64,000 bases of DNA from Syntrophaceae bacterium UBA6109 (lineage in GTDB: Bacteria > Desulfobacterota > Syntrophia > Syntrophales > UBA6109), in the NCBI GenBank assembly GCA_002428445.1, contig DIWJ01000084.1, positions 1 through 64,000 of the forward strand, read 5' to 3'. The notes under the pieces are model-generated. The model had not been told where the DNA came from. It ran no database searches and saw only the letters and a list, made by a program, of their open reading frames with translations. Positions 25,543 to 34,789 of the stretch are shown here, piece after piece (the stretch's first letter is position 1; each line of letters begins with the position of its first letter). A program made the translations under genes and the position numbers.

Positions 25543-26445
25543 ATGCGTGTCGGATATATCGGCCTCGGCCGCATGGGTTTTCCCATGGCCGCGAATCTTA
25601 TCAAGGCGGGGCATTCCGTGACGGTGCACAACCGCAGCCGCGGCGCCGTCGACCGCCTCGTCGCCCTGGGGGCGGCGGCCGCATCTTCGCCCGCGGAGGT
25701 CGCCCGTTCCGTCGATATCCTCGTGACCTGCCTCTTAACGCCGGAGCAGGTCGAACACGTTTACCTCGGTCCGGAAGGTGCAATGGAAGGCGGACGCGCC
25801 GGCCAGATCTTCATCGACGCGAGCACGGTCTACCCCATGACGAGCCGGAAGGTCGCCGGGGCGCTCCGGACCGCGGGGATTTCCTTTCTCGACGCGCCGG
25901 TCAGCGGCGGCCCGAGCGGGGCGGAAAAGGGAACGCTCAGCGTCATGGTCGGCGGAGAAGCGTCGGTCCTGGAAAAGGCGCGGCCCGTCCTCGAGGTCTT
26001 CGGAAAGAATATTTTCCATATGGGACCGGTCGGGGCAGGCTGTTCGACCAAGATCTGCAACCAGATTCTCACTGGAACCGCTCATGTTCTCGTCGCGGAG
26101 GCCATGGTGCTCGGAACGAAGCTCGGTCTCGATCCTCAGAAACTGTTTGACGTACTGCACGTCAGTTCCGGTCAGTGCCGAGCCCTCGACAACGCCGTCC
26201 CCAAGGCCGTCCTGCCGCGGAATTTCTCTGCAACCTTCACGGTCGAGGGGATGATCAAAGACCTGGAGTGCGCCCTCCGGACGGCGCGGGAAAACGGCGT
26301 GCGGCTGCTGCTCCCCGCCATGGCGCAGCAGATCTACCAGGAGGCGCGCGGCCTGGGCCACGGAGGCGAGCACCTCGCGGCTGTGATCCAGCCCATGGAG
26401 AAGATCGCCGGCGTCGAGGTCGGCAGGAAAGACCCGCAGACATGA
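25543..26445 (+). CDS. 3-hydroxyisobutyrate dehydrogenase-family oxidoreductase
   Basis: A 300-residue beta-hydroxyacid dehydrogenase. GYIGLGRMGFPMAANL is the NAD(P) loop, DAPVSGGPSGAEKGTL the substrate-binding motif, and GAGCSTKICNQ holds the catalytic Lys. Tartronate semialdehyde, 3-hydroxyisobutyrate, sulfolactaldehyde or succinic semialdehyde type substrates all fit this family. GGAGG precedes the ATG at 25543. Close spacing to the dehydrogenase upstream (76 bases) and aminotransferase downstream (31 bases) suggests one operon for an amino or hydroxy acid. Confidence 0.9.
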   Translation: MRVGYIGLGRMGFPMAANLIKAGHSVTVHNRSRGAVDRLVALGAAAASSPAEVARSVDILVTCLLTPEQVEHVYLGPEGAMEGGRAGQIFIDASTVYPMTSRKVAGALRTAGISFLDAPVSGGPSGAEKGTLSVMVGGEASVLEKARPVLEVFGKNIFHMGPVGAGCSTKICNQILTGTAHVLVAEAMVLGTKLGLDPQKLFDVLHVSSGQCRALDNAVPKAVLPRNFSATFTVEGMIKDLECALRTARENGVRLLLPAMAQQIYQEARGLGHGGEHLAAVIQPMEKIAGVEVGRKDPQT

Positions 26446-26476
26446 TCGCGTGATCATGAGATCAAGGAGAAGAACC

Positions 26477-27829
26477 ATGGAGAAACTTCACCGCTCCGAG
26501 GGGGACATCAACCTGTCACGGCGGCGGAAGGCTTGGCAGGATGCAAATCTTGACGCGGAAACGCGGCGCCTCCTCGCCGAAGACGAAAAATACTTTCTGA
26601 AGCAGTCACTCTCCACGCCCTGCCTGAACGGTCTGCGGGCTTGCGAGGGGATCTGGATCGAGGACCTGCAGGGCCGGCGATACATGGATTTTCACGGCAA
26701 CAACGTCCACCAGGTCGGGTTTGGAAACCCGGAGGTGATCGCCGCGATCAAGGAGCAACTGGACGAACTGTCGTTCTGCCCCAGGCGCTATACGAACTGG
26801 AAGGCAGTGGAACTGGCCAAGAAGCTGGCGGAGCTGGCGCCGGGGAACCTGAACAAGGTGCTGCTCGCGCCGGGCGGAACCAGCGCGATTGGAATGGCGC
26901 TGAAGCTGGCGAGGATCGCCACGGGACGGCACAAGACCATCTCCATGTGGGACTCCTTTCACGGGGCGTCGCTCGACGCGATTTCGATCGGCGGCGAGGC
27001 GGTGTTCCGCCAGAACATCGGGCCCCTGCTGCCGGGAACGGAGCACGCGCCGCCGCCCGACGAATACCACTGCATCTTCGGCTGCTTCGAGCGCGGCGGC
27101 TGCGACATGACCTGCGCCCGATACATCGACTACATCATGGAAAAGGAAGGCGACATCGCCGCGGTGGTGGCCGAGCCGATGCGGAGCACGCCCTACGTGC
27201 CGAAGCCGGAATACTGGCGGATCGTCCGGGAAGCCTGCGACAGGCACGGCGCGCTTCTGATCTTCGACGAGATCCCCCATGCCCTTGGCCGGACGGGAAA
27301 GATGTTCACCTGCGAGAACTTCGGGATCGTCCCGGACATCCTGGTGATCGGCAAGGGCCTGGGCGGAGGGGTCTTCCCGCTGGCGGCGATGATCGCAAGG
27401 GAAGATCTGGACGTGGCGGGCAAGATCGCGCTCGGACATTACACGCACGAAAAGAGCCCCGCGGCCTGCGCGGCGGCACTGGCGACGATCGGATACATCG
27501 AAAAGAACAATCTGGTGAAGCATTCGCGGGACCTGGGAGCTTTTGCCCTGAAGAGGATGCGGGGGATGATGGAACGCCATCCCCTGATCGGCGACGTGCG
27601 CGGCATCGGCCTGTTTCTCGGCATCGAACTGGTGAAGAACCGGAAGACGAGGGAACGCGCGGCGGACGAAGCGGAGGCCGTGATGTACGGGGCGCTGTCC
27701 CGCGGGCTCAGCTTCAAGCTCACGATGGGCAACATCCTCACGCTGACACCGGCGCTGACGATTTCAAAGGACGAGATGGACAAGGCCCTTGCCATTATCG
27801 AGGCCTGCATTGCGGACGTGGAAAGATGA
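26477..27829 (+). CDS. Class III aminotransferase, PLP-dependent
   Basis: A 450-residue fold-type I PLP enzyme. LIFDEIPHALGRTGK carries the Asp that holds the pyridine nitrogen and GKGLGGG holds the PLP Lys. A Cys-bearing insert (CIFGCFERGGCDMTC) lies near residues 195-210. The N-terminus EGDINLSRRR resembles enzymes annotated as aspartate aminotransferase-family proteins, including the 2-amino-1-hydroxyethylphosphonate ammonia-lyase group; with no phosphonate genes nearby that assignment is only a possibility. AGGAG precedes the ATG at 26477. It is 55 bases upstream of a second class III aminotransferase. Confidence 0.87.
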   Translation: MEKLHRSEGDINLSRRRKAWQDANLDAETRRLLAEDEKYFLKQSLSTPCLNGLRACEGIWIEDLQGRRYMDFHGNNVHQVGFGNPEVIAAIKEQLDELSFCPRRYTNWKAVELAKKLAELAPGNLNKVLLAPGGTSAIGMALKLARIATGRHKTISMWDSFHGASLDAISIGGEAVFRQNIGPLLPGTEHAPPPDEYHCIFGCFERGGCDMTCARYIDYIMEKEGDIAAVVAEPMRSTPYVPKPEYWRIVREACDRHGALLIFDEIPHALGRTGKMFTCENFGIVPDILVIGKGLGGGVFPLAAMIAREDLDVAGKIALGHYTHEKSPAACAAALATIGYIEKNNLVKHSRDLGAFALKRMRGMMERHPLIGDVRGIGLFLGIELVKNRKTRERAADEAEAVMYGALSRGLSFKLTMGNILTLTPALTISKDEMDKALAIIEACIADVER

Positions 27830-27884
27830 TGCGACGCAGGCAGGGGCTGTTCCAGATAAATTTCCCTCGGGAGGAGATCGTTTC

Positions 27885-29237
27885 ATGGCGCCTTTAGACG
27901 CGAAGGAGATCATTCGGTTTGAGCAGGACCACGTACTGCATCCCTGGTCGGCGCAGAAGAGCTTCAAGCCTTTCGTGATGGCGGGAGGCCTGGGAGTCTA
28001 TTTCTGGGATGACAAGGGAAAACGCTATCTCGATTTCTGCTCGCAGCTCTTCAACGTCAACGCCGGGCATCAACATCCGCGGATCATCCAGGCCATCAAG
28101 GACCAGGCCGAAAAACTCTGCTACGCCTATCCTTCCGCCGCCACGGAGCCGCGGGCAAGACTGGCGAAGATGCTGGCGGACATCGCGCCGGGCGACATCG
28201 ACAGGATCCTCTTCATGAACTGCGGCGCCGAGGCGAACGAGAACGCCGTCCGTCTGGCCCGTGCCGTGACGGGGCGGCACAAGATTATCGCCCGGTACCG
28301 CGGCTTTCACGGCGGTGCGGCGGGCGCCGCCGTCTTCGGCGATCCGCGCCGGCGGGCCTTCGAGCCCTATGTCCAGGGCGGCATCCGCATCTGGGATCCC
28401 TACTGTTACCGCTGCTTCTTCAAGATGGCCTACCCCGGCTGCGGCCTCTACTGCGCGGAGGCAATCCGCGAGGTGGTCGAGGTGGAAGGCCCCGAGACGA
28501 TCGCGGCGATCATGATGGAGCCGATCACGGGAAGCAACTGCCGCATCGTGCCCCCCGAAGGATATATGCAGCGCCTGCGGAAGATCTGCGACGATTACGG
28601 CATCCTGCTGATCTTCGACGAGGTGATGACCGGCTTCGGCAGGACGGGGAAATGGTTCGCCGCCGATCTCTGGAGCGTGGTTCCCGACATGATCACCGCC
28701 TCCAAAGGAATCACCAACGGCGCCCTGCCCCTGGGCACGGTCATGCTGCGCCGGAAGATCGCCGAATACTTCGACGACCGCATCATGTACGCCGGATCGA
28801 CACAAATGGGGAACCCCATCGTCGCGGCGGCGGCGATCGCGGCGATCGAAGTCTATCGCGACGAGGGCCTGGTTGAAAACTCGCGCGTCCTCGGGCAGTA
28901 CCTCATGGAAAAGCTGGAACGGATTCGGGAGAAACATCCGTCCGTGGGCGAAGTTCGGGGGAGGGGCCTCTTCGCCGGGATCGAGCTCGTGAGGAGCAAG
29001 GAAACCCGGGAGCCGCTCATTCCCTGGACCGTCCGCTACTACGAGCAGAAGCATCCGCTGGCCGGGAAACTCGTCGGGAAGCTGAAGGAAGAGGGCGTCT
29101 TCGTGGAGATGCGCTGGAACGTGCTGATGGTCGCTCCGCCGCTGTGCATCGGGAAGGAGGATCTCGACAAGGGCCTGGAGAAGATCGACCAGGCGCTGGC
29201 CATTGCCGACGACTTCGCGAAAGAGGCCACCGGATAG
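27885..29237 (+). CDS. Class III aminotransferase (taurine/omega-amino acid:pyruvate-like)
   Basis: A 450-residue PLP enzyme. Landmarks are GAEANENAVRLAR, FDEVMTGFGRTGK (cofactor Asp) and ASKGITNG (PLP Lys). The insert YCYRCFFKMAYPGCGLYC near residues 167-184 has four Cys, as in several omega-amino acid:pyruvate and taurine:pyruvate relatives. The start at 27885 has GGAGGA nine bases upstream; an earlier frame start at 27789 would overlap the preceding gene and is not used. It is probably co-transcribed with the other aminotransferase and the two dehydrogenases; an amino-acid or amine breakdown route is the best guess. Confidence 0.87.
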   Translation: MAPLDAKEIIRFEQDHVLHPWSAQKSFKPFVMAGGLGVYFWDDKGKRYLDFCSQLFNVNAGHQHPRIIQAIKDQAEKLCYAYPSAATEPRARLAKMLADIAPGDIDRILFMNCGAEANENAVRLARAVTGRHKIIARYRGFHGGAAGAAVFGDPRRRAFEPYVQGGIRIWDPYCYRCFFKMAYPGCGLYCAEAIREVVEVEGPETIAAIMMEPITGSNCRIVPPEGYMQRLRKICDDYGILLIFDEVMTGFGRTGKWFAADLWSVVPDMITASKGITNGALPLGTVMLRRKIAEYFDDRIMYAGSTQMGNPIVAAAAIAAIEVYRDEGLVENSRVLGQYLMEKLERIREKHPSVGEVRGRGLFAGIELVRSKETREPLIPWTVRYYEQKHPLAGKLVGKLKEEGVFVEMRWNVLMVAPPLCIGKEDLDKGLEKIDQALAIADDFAKEATG

Positions 29238-29397
29238 CGGTCCGGCGCCGCCCGAGCCTTTCCTCCGGAAACCGGGACCGGTCATCCCTGCACCTTCTTG
29301 GCGATACTGCCGCCTTGTCGAACCTTGACATCCCCCGTCGCTTGCCTCATAAAATGAGACGCTTGGATGTCGATCCCGTCTCGCCAAGGAGGAAGCC

Positions 29398-29910
29398 GTG
29401 CGACTGATTGCGAAATTCCTGAAGGTCCTGAACTCCAACGCCGAGCCCGGGGAAATCAGCCTGGGGTTGTGCCTGGCGATGATCGCCGGGCTCACGCCTC
29501 TGTGGAGCCTCCACAACCTGGCCGTTCTCTTTCTCGTGCTGATTCTGAAGGCGAACCTGTCGGCTTTTCTCCTGGGCCTGGGCTTGTTCTCAGGCATTGC
29601 CTACGCCCTGGACCCCCTCTTTCACAGCATCGGACTCGCCGTGTTGACCGCGTCGGGGCTCCAAGGCCTCTGGACATCTCTCTACAGCTCCACCCTCTGG
29701 CGCCTGGAACACTTCAACAACTCCATCGTCATGGGCAGCCTGATCTCTTCCCTTATCCTGAGTGTGCCCTTCGTTTTGTTTTGCACCTGGCTGATCCGCA
29801 AGTACCGGGAGCGCGTCCTGAGCTGGGTGCGGAAGACCCGTTTCATGCAGATGCTGACGGCCTCGCGCTTCTTCGATCTGTACCGTTCCGTTTCCGGATG
29901 GGGAGGTTGA
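29398..29910 (+). CDS. TIGR03546 family membrane protein
   Basis: A 170-residue inner-membrane protein with about four membrane segments. It matches the small partner of the TIGR03546/TIGR03545 pair: LRLIAKF-like start, PGEISLGLCLAMIAGLTPLWSLHN (in parts: GEISLGLCLA, GLTPLWSLHN) and the FNNS loop. The GTG start at 29398 has AAGGAGG six bases upstream. Its stop is two bases before the TIGR03545 gene, so the two are one transcript. Function is unknown; both are thought to act at the envelope. Confidence 0.85.
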   Translation: MRLIAKFLKVLNSNAEPGEISLGLCLAMIAGLTPLWSLHNLAVLFLVLILKANLSAFLLGLGLFSGIAYALDPLFHSIGLAVLTASGLQGLWTSLYSSTLWRLEHFNNSIVMGSLISSLILSVPFVLFCTWLIRKYRERVLSWVRKTRFMQMLTASRFFDLYRSVSGWGG

Positions 29911-29912
29911 TC

Positions 29913-31655
29913 ATGAAAAAATGGATCCGCTGGCAGGGCGTCGCGGCATTTGCGGTCGTCTGTATCGGGCTCGCCGCCCTCTGGTGGCTGGCGGCGGGCT
30001 GCCTGATCGAGCGCGCCATCGAGAAGGCGGGAACGGCCGCAGTCGGCGCCAGGGTGGAACTCGACAGGGCCGATTTGACGCTGTTCCCTCTGGGAGTTTC
30101 ACTGACGCGCCTGCAGATCACCGATCCCGACCAGCCGATGACAAACGCCGTCGAGATCGGCCGCATCTCCGGGGCGATCGACGGACTGAACCTCTTCCGC
30201 CGCAAGGTGATCATCGAAGAGATGGTGGTGGAGGGTATCCGCTTCGCGACGGCGAGGAAAACATCCGGCGCCATTTCCGAAGGACCGGGAAAGAAGCCAG
30301 TGGAAGGCCGGCGAGGTACATTCGCCTTTCCGGACCTGACCCTCCGCGACCCGAAGGAGATCCTCGCCAGGGAGGATCTGCAGTCACTGAAGATTGTCGA
30401 AGCGCTCAGGCGCGACGTTGAAGCCGAAAAACTGCGCTGGCAGAAAAACCTTGCCGAACTCCCTGACCGCGCGAAATTCAAGGAATACCGGCAACGTCTG
30501 GAAAGCCTCAAAGGGACGGGAAGGAGCGGCATCGTGGGCGGTATGAGCGAGGCCGCCAAGCTTCAAGAGGAACTGAAACGCGATCTCGACCGCCTTCAGG
30601 CGGCCAGGCAGGACTTCGCGCGCGGCACGGCGGATCTGCGCAAACGCTACGACGGGGCAATGAAAGCGCCTTCCGCGGATATCCGGCGCCTGATGGAGAA
30701 GTATTCCCTCTCAGGTCCCGGCCTCGCCAATTTGAGCGCATCGCTGATGGGCGGCACCGTCGGGCGGTGGATCGAAACCGGGATGGGATGGCATGCGAAA
30801 CTCGATCCGCTCCTGTCCAGGACCTCTGTCCGGGAAGGGAACAGCGAAACAGTCAAACCGCTCCGCGGCAGGGGCACCGATGTCCGGTTTCCGGAACGGG
30901 AGGTTCTGCCCGATTTCCTCGTGAAACTCACCCGCGCAGACCTGGAGGTCCCGGCCGGAACGATCCGCGGACAAATCCACAACATCACACCCGATCAGGC
31001 TCTCCTGGGCAAACCGCTCACCTTCGCCTTTGCCGGCGACAGACTTCAGGGCTTGAAGTCCGTCCGGCTGGAAGGCGAAATCAACCGTGTGGTTCCTTCA
31101 AAGCCGCAGGATAAGGTCACAGCGGTTCTGCGGGGCGTCAGGCTGAGCAACTTCTCTTTCGGCGAAACAGGCGGCATCGGGCTGACGCTGAAGCAGGCGA
31201 CCGCCGACCTGGATGCAAAAGTGACGTTGAGCGGGCCTGTCCTGGCGGCGACACTGTCATCGCAGGTTCAATCCGTCGAGATGGCGGCGCAGACGAAGGC
31301 GGACGCCGGACCCGTCGCCGCCGCCGTGAGCGGCGCCCTCGCCGGCGTCAAGGCGTTCCGGGCAGCCGCGGAGATTTCCGGGACCCGGCAAGACTACCGG
31401 ATCAACCTTTCGTCCGATCTGGATCAGGTGCTGAAAAACGCCGTCGGCAGGCAAATCCAGACGCAACTGGACAAGTTTCAGAACAATCTGCAGGCGGCGG
31501 TCATGGAAAAGGTAAAAGGACCGCTCGGCGTTACGAATTCGGAAATCGGCGGGCTGGACGGCATCGGAAAAGAACTTTCCGAACGGCTCAACATCGGCGA
31601 GGGGCTCTTGAAATCGGGCGGCGGCGGAAGGCCAGGCTTCAAACTGCCTTTCTGA
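29913..31655 (+). CDS. TIGR03545 family envelope protein
   Basis: A 580-residue protein with one N-terminal membrane segment (about residues 8-30) and a large periplasmic part. The first region (VELDRADLTLFPLGVSLTRLQI in parts: LDRADLTLFPLG) resembles AsmA/DUF748-like beta-helical proteins. A Lys/Arg/Glu-rich coiled coil (about 165-260) follows, then further beta-rich repeats. This is the usual architecture of TIGR03545. AsmA-like proteins are linked to lipid movement between membranes, so such a role is plausible but unproven. It is cotranscribed with TIGR03546. Confidence 0.84.
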   Translation: MKKWIRWQGVAAFAVVCIGLAALWWLAAGCLIERAIEKAGTAAVGARVELDRADLTLFPLGVSLTRLQITDPDQPMTNAVEIGRISGAIDGLNLFRRKVIIEEMVVEGIRFATARKTSGAISEGPGKKPVEGRRGTFAFPDLTLRDPKEILAREDLQSLKIVEALRRDVEAEKLRWQKNLAELPDRAKFKEYRQRLESLKGTGRSGIVGGMSEAAKLQEELKRDLDRLQAARQDFARGTADLRKRYDGAMKAPSADIRRLMEKYSLSGPGLANLSASLMGGTVGRWIETGMGWHAKLDPLLSRTSVREGNSETVKPLRGRGTDVRFPEREVLPDFLVKLTRADLEVPAGTIRGQIHNITPDQALLGKPLTFAFAGDRLQGLKSVRLEGEINRVVPSKPQDKVTAVLRGVRLSNFSFGETGGIGLTLKQATADLDAKVTLSGPVLAATLSSQVQSVEMAAQTKADAGPVAAAVSGALAGVKAFRAAAEISGTRQDYRINLSSDLDQVLKNAVGRQIQTQLDKFQNNLQAAVMEKVKGPLGVTNSEIGGLDGIGKELSERLNIGEGLLKSGGGGRPGFKLPF

Positions 31656-31693
31656 ATCCGTCCGGGAAGAAAGACAGCAAGGCGGTTTTGCCT

Positions 31694-32083
31694 TCAGGTC
31701 GAGGAAGCCTTGCGGCCGTCCTGAAGGCGCAGGTCAAGCAACTTCTCAATCTCTTCGATGTCCCAGCCCGTATAGACGTCCTTTCTGTCCAGAATGAAGG
31801 TCGGATACTTCCGGAACCGGTGCCGCACCGCCTTATAGAGACCCAGCGGCGAGTCGGCGTCGATCAATCGAACGTCGATCCTGTTCCGGTAGAGATGCTT
31901 CAGTTCCAGCAGGGTCTCCCGCAGCGCCTTCCACTCCTCGTGAAATTGCGGCGGATAGGCATTTCGATCTTCCTCCCGTACCGCCGGACCGACGCCGGTT
32001 TCCTGAAACAGCAGGTCGCAGTGCCGGCAGTTGCCAAGGGAGGTGAAAAGATTGCTGACCACTTCAATGCAGACGGGTTTCAT
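31694..32083 (-). CDS. Thioredoxin-like fold protein
   Basis: A 129-residue protein with NCRHCDLLF near residues 18-26, a CxxC in a thioredoxin/DsbA-like context, and YPTFILDRKDVYTGWD later, where the cis-Pro-like YPTF and downstream Tyr/Gly fit the fold. No signal peptide is present, so it is cytoplasmic. It converges on the TIGR03545 gene with a 38-base gap. A good minus-strand promoter lies upstream (32139-32167). The partner is unknown. Confidence 0.75.
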   Translation of the reverse strand: MKPVCIEVVSNLFTSLGNCRHCDLLFQETGVGPAVREEDRNAYPPQFHEEWKALRETLLELKHLYRNRIDVRLIDADSPLGLYKAVRHRFRKYPTFILDRKDVYTGWDIEEIEKLLDLRLQDGRKASST

Positions 32084-32138
32084 GATTCTTCATCCGCTAT
32101 CGCCTTCGATCTGCGTCGAAAGAGTTGACTCACTTCAT

Positions 32139-32167
32139 ATAAAAATACCTGGTTCTCGCTTTGTCAA
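32139..32167 (-). promoter_or_regulatory. Sigma-70-type promoter for the thioredoxin-like gene
   Basis: On the minus strand TTGACA (32162-32167) and TTTTAT (32139-32144) are separated by 17 bases, about 55 bases upstream of the ATG at 32083. The -35 box matches consensus; the -10 box is weaker. Confidence 0.5.
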
Positions 32168-32316
32168 GGATGGGCGGCGTCCGCCGAAAGGCAACCCTCT
32201 TCCTCAAGCATCCGCGGACGCGGATTTCGGTTGAAATACATCCGGAATCGTTTTACATGATGAGCATACTTTACATCCCCATAAGCCGCGACAGACTCGC
32301 CAAGAGGTGCCACCAC

Positions 32317-33978
32317 ATGGAAAATGCGCCGCAGACGATGGAACAGCTCCTCGAAGAACTTCGACAGTCCCGAAGCGCCATCGCCGAAATGAAGAACCAC
32401 GAAGCTTTGCTGGAGCAGGCTCAGGGAGCCCTGATGGAAAGCGAGCAGCTGCTCTACAGCATCCTGGAGGGCTCCCCGATACCGACCTTCGTCATCGGCA
32501 AGGACCACCGGATCATCTACTGGAACAAGGCGCTGCAGGAACTGACGGGAATTCCGGCGGCGGAGGTGATCGGTACGTCACAGCAATGGAGGGCCTTCTA
32601 CAGTGAGGAGCGGCCCAGTCTGGCGGATGTGCTCGTCGACCAGACGATTCAGGATATTCCCCGCTGGTACAGCGAAAAATGCCGCAAGTCGAAACTCATC
32701 GAAGAAGCTTACGAAGCGACGGATTTCTTTCCGGAGCTGGGCAACGGGGGAAAGTGGCTGCGATTCACGGCGGCCATCATACGCGATTCTGCCGGAAACC
32801 TCAGGGGCGCCGTTGAAACGCTCGAAGACATCACGGAACGCCGCCGGGCCGAAGAAGAGCTCCTCAGGATGCAGAAGATGGAGTCCCTCAGTACGATGGC
32901 CGAGGGGGTCGCCCATGAATTCAACCGGCTCCTTTCCGCCATCCTGGGAAAAGTCGTATGGGCAAAACTCTCGGCTGGAGACGAAGACAGCAGCATGGAG
33001 GAAGTCCTTTCGCTTGCAGAAAAATTCGGGCACCAGGCGAAGGAACTGACACACCAGTTGCTCACCTTCTCCATGAGCCGCGAACCCTGCAAGTCGCCTT
33101 CATCCTTGCCCCCGCTGGTTCGGGAAGAGGCCACGGTCCTCCTGCAGGGGTCCAATGTCGTCTGCAACTTCGTCCTGCCGGAAGACCTTTGGACAGTCGA
33201 CATCGATGTCGTCCAGATCCGAAGGGTCATCCGGGGACTGATCCGGCAAGCCCTGCAGCAGATGCCGGACGGCGGAATCCTGACGATCCGTGCGGAAAAC
33301 AGGCAGGTCTCCGCCGACGAGGCGCCGATTACGGAGGGGCGGTACATCAGCCTGACCGTCAAGGATGACGGTGCGGGTTTGGCACAGGAAGAGTTGCAGA
33401 CCCTCTTTGACCCGCATTTCTCCGCAAAGAGCGGGCAGAGGAACAGGGGATTGGGTCTCGCCCTCTGTTACACCATCGCCCGGAAGCACGGGGGCTTGAT
33501 CCGCGCGGAATCGGAGAAAGGAAAAGGAACGGCCCTGCAGCTTTGGCTGCCGATTTCGCAGACAGCGGAGCAGGAAAAGTCGGAAGAAGCGGCGGGGAAA
33601 AGCGACCGCAGGATCCTGATGCAGGAGGCAGACGACAAGGTCAGGCAGACTTCCAGCATCATCCTGAACTTCCTGCACTGCCAGGCGGAATTCACGGCAA
33701 CTGCTGAAGAGACAATCGCGCGCTTCGCCGCGGCTCTGAATGACAGGCAGCCCTATGCTGCGGTCATGATACCCTGGTCCGCGGGCAGTGACGAAGAAGT
33801 CCGGCGCACAATGGTCCGCCTGCGGGGAATCGATGCGAACGTGCGAATTCTGGTGACCATCGGCTACAAGGATACAGTCGATGAGGCTGTTTTTTTGCGG
33901 GATGGTGCTTCGGGGGTGGTAACCCAGCCGTTCGGCGTCGAGGTCACGGGAAAGGCCCTGAGAAATCTCTTCCTGTGA
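32317..33978 (+). CDS. PAS hybrid histidine kinase with degenerate key residues
   Basis: A 553-residue cytoplasmic protein: N-terminal coiled coil (1-45), PAS domain (about 45-175), dimerisation domain with candidate phospho-His200 (GVAHEFN), ATPase domain (DDGAG at 350-354, GLGLA at 378-382) and a C-terminal receiver (about 431-553). The ATPase N-box reads IRGLIRQALQQM, with Gly and Gln in place of the two usual Asn. The receiver has AVMIPWS where the phospho-Asp should be and VTQPF where KPF should be. It therefore probably no longer works as a normal hybrid kinase. The ATG at 32317 has GAGGTG upstream. The HD-domain gene follows 10 bases later. Confidence 0.86.
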   Translation: MENAPQTMEQLLEELRQSRSAIAEMKNHEALLEQAQGALMESEQLLYSILEGSPIPTFVIGKDHRIIYWNKALQELTGIPAAEVIGTSQQWRAFYSEERPSLADVLVDQTIQDIPRWYSEKCRKSKLIEEAYEATDFFPELGNGGKWLRFTAAIIRDSAGNLRGAVETLEDITERRRAEEELLRMQKMESLSTMAEGVAHEFNRLLSAILGKVVWAKLSAGDEDSSMEEVLSLAEKFGHQAKELTHQLLTFSMSREPCKSPSSLPPLVREEATVLLQGSNVVCNFVLPEDLWTVDIDVVQIRRVIRGLIRQALQQMPDGGILTIRAENRQVSADEAPITEGRYISLTVKDDGAGLAQEELQTLFDPHFSAKSGQRNRGLGLALCYTIARKHGGLIRAESEKGKGTALQLWLPISQTAEQEKSEEAAGKSDRRILMQEADDKVRQTSSIILNFLHCQAEFTATAEETIARFAAALNDRQPYAAVMIPWSAGSDEEVRRTMVRLRGIDANVRILVTIGYKDTVDEAVFLRDGASGVVTQPFGVEVTGKALRNLFL

Positions 33979-33988
33979 GAGGCAATCC

Positions 33989-34789
33989 TTGAACGATCTC
34001 TCCTACGAAAAAGCTCGATGCCTGTCCCGGCGGATTGCCGCTGCCGTCGGCGCACCCCGGTTTTACAAAGAGAGGGATGCCGAAATCGTCCTCTCCGGCC
34101 GGATGTATCGCGACGACACCTCGGCAACGGCCTGCGCCCGGATCGTTGAAGAGCGGGGCGACCGACTCGGACACGGGCTCGACCACGCCGCGAAGGTGGC
34201 GGTGGAAGGCGGGGCACTGGTCATGATCGAGAGCGGGCCGGACATCCCCCGGGCGGAGTTGCTGCGTCTCGTCCGGCTTGCGCATCTCGCCGGAATTCTC
34301 CACGACATCCGGCGCGAAGAAGAAAATCATGCACGCTGCGGGGCCGAAGAGGCGACAGCCGTCCTGTCGTCGCTCCGCGTCCCGGAAGGAGATGTCCGGA
34401 TCGTCAGCCGGGCCATTATCAACCATGAGGCGTTTCAACCGGAGCAACCGGCGGATGATCGGGCGGCGCAACTGATCTCGGATGTCCTCTACGATGCGGA
34501 CAAGTTCCGATGGGGACCCGACAATTTCACGGATACGATCTGGGCCATGCTGGCGTCCCGGGGGATCCCCCTCTCGAAGGTTCTCCCCCGGTTTCTTCGC
34601 GGTCTCGACGGCATCAGCCGAATTCGGGACACCTTCCGAACGTCGGCCGGCCGGCGATACGGACCGGATTTCATTGATCGGGGTTTGGCCATCGGTGCAC
34701 GTTTGTATGCAGAACTGACGGGCGAGACCTCATCCGCAGGGGAAAACACCCATGCATCAGATCAGCCTCAAGACGACTGCGCGCTGTGA
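33989..34789 (+). CDS. HD-domain phosphohydrolase-like protein
   Basis: A 266-residue protein. GHGLDHAAKV (His and Asp of the first helix), AGILHDIRREE (HD pair) and INHEAF fit the HD metal-dependent phosphohydrolase arrangement, although the spacing is unusual and the last metal Asp (DADKFRW) is inferred. The TTG start at 33989 is preceded by GAGAGG at about 7 bases. The gene follows the degenerate kinase by 10 bases and overlaps the YjbQ gene by 38, so the three may be one transcript. The nucleotide or phosphoester substrate is unknown. Confidence 0.78.
   Translation: MNDLSYEKARCLSRRIAAAVGAPRFYKERDAEIVLSGRMYRDDTSATACARIVEERGDRLGHGLDHAAKVAVEGGALVMIESGPDIPRAELLRLVRLAHLAGILHDIRREEENHARCGAEEATAVLSSLRVPEGDVRIVSRAIINHEAFQPEQPADDRAAQLISDVLYDADKFRWGPDNFTDTIWAMLASRGIPLSKVLPRFLRGLDGISRIRDTFRTSAGRRYGPDFIDRGLAIGARLYAELTGETSSAGENTHASDQPQDDCAL

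Noticed and set aside
27894..29597. A 567-residue minus-strand open frame
   Set aside because: Antisense to a clear class III aminotransferase and lacking any family features.
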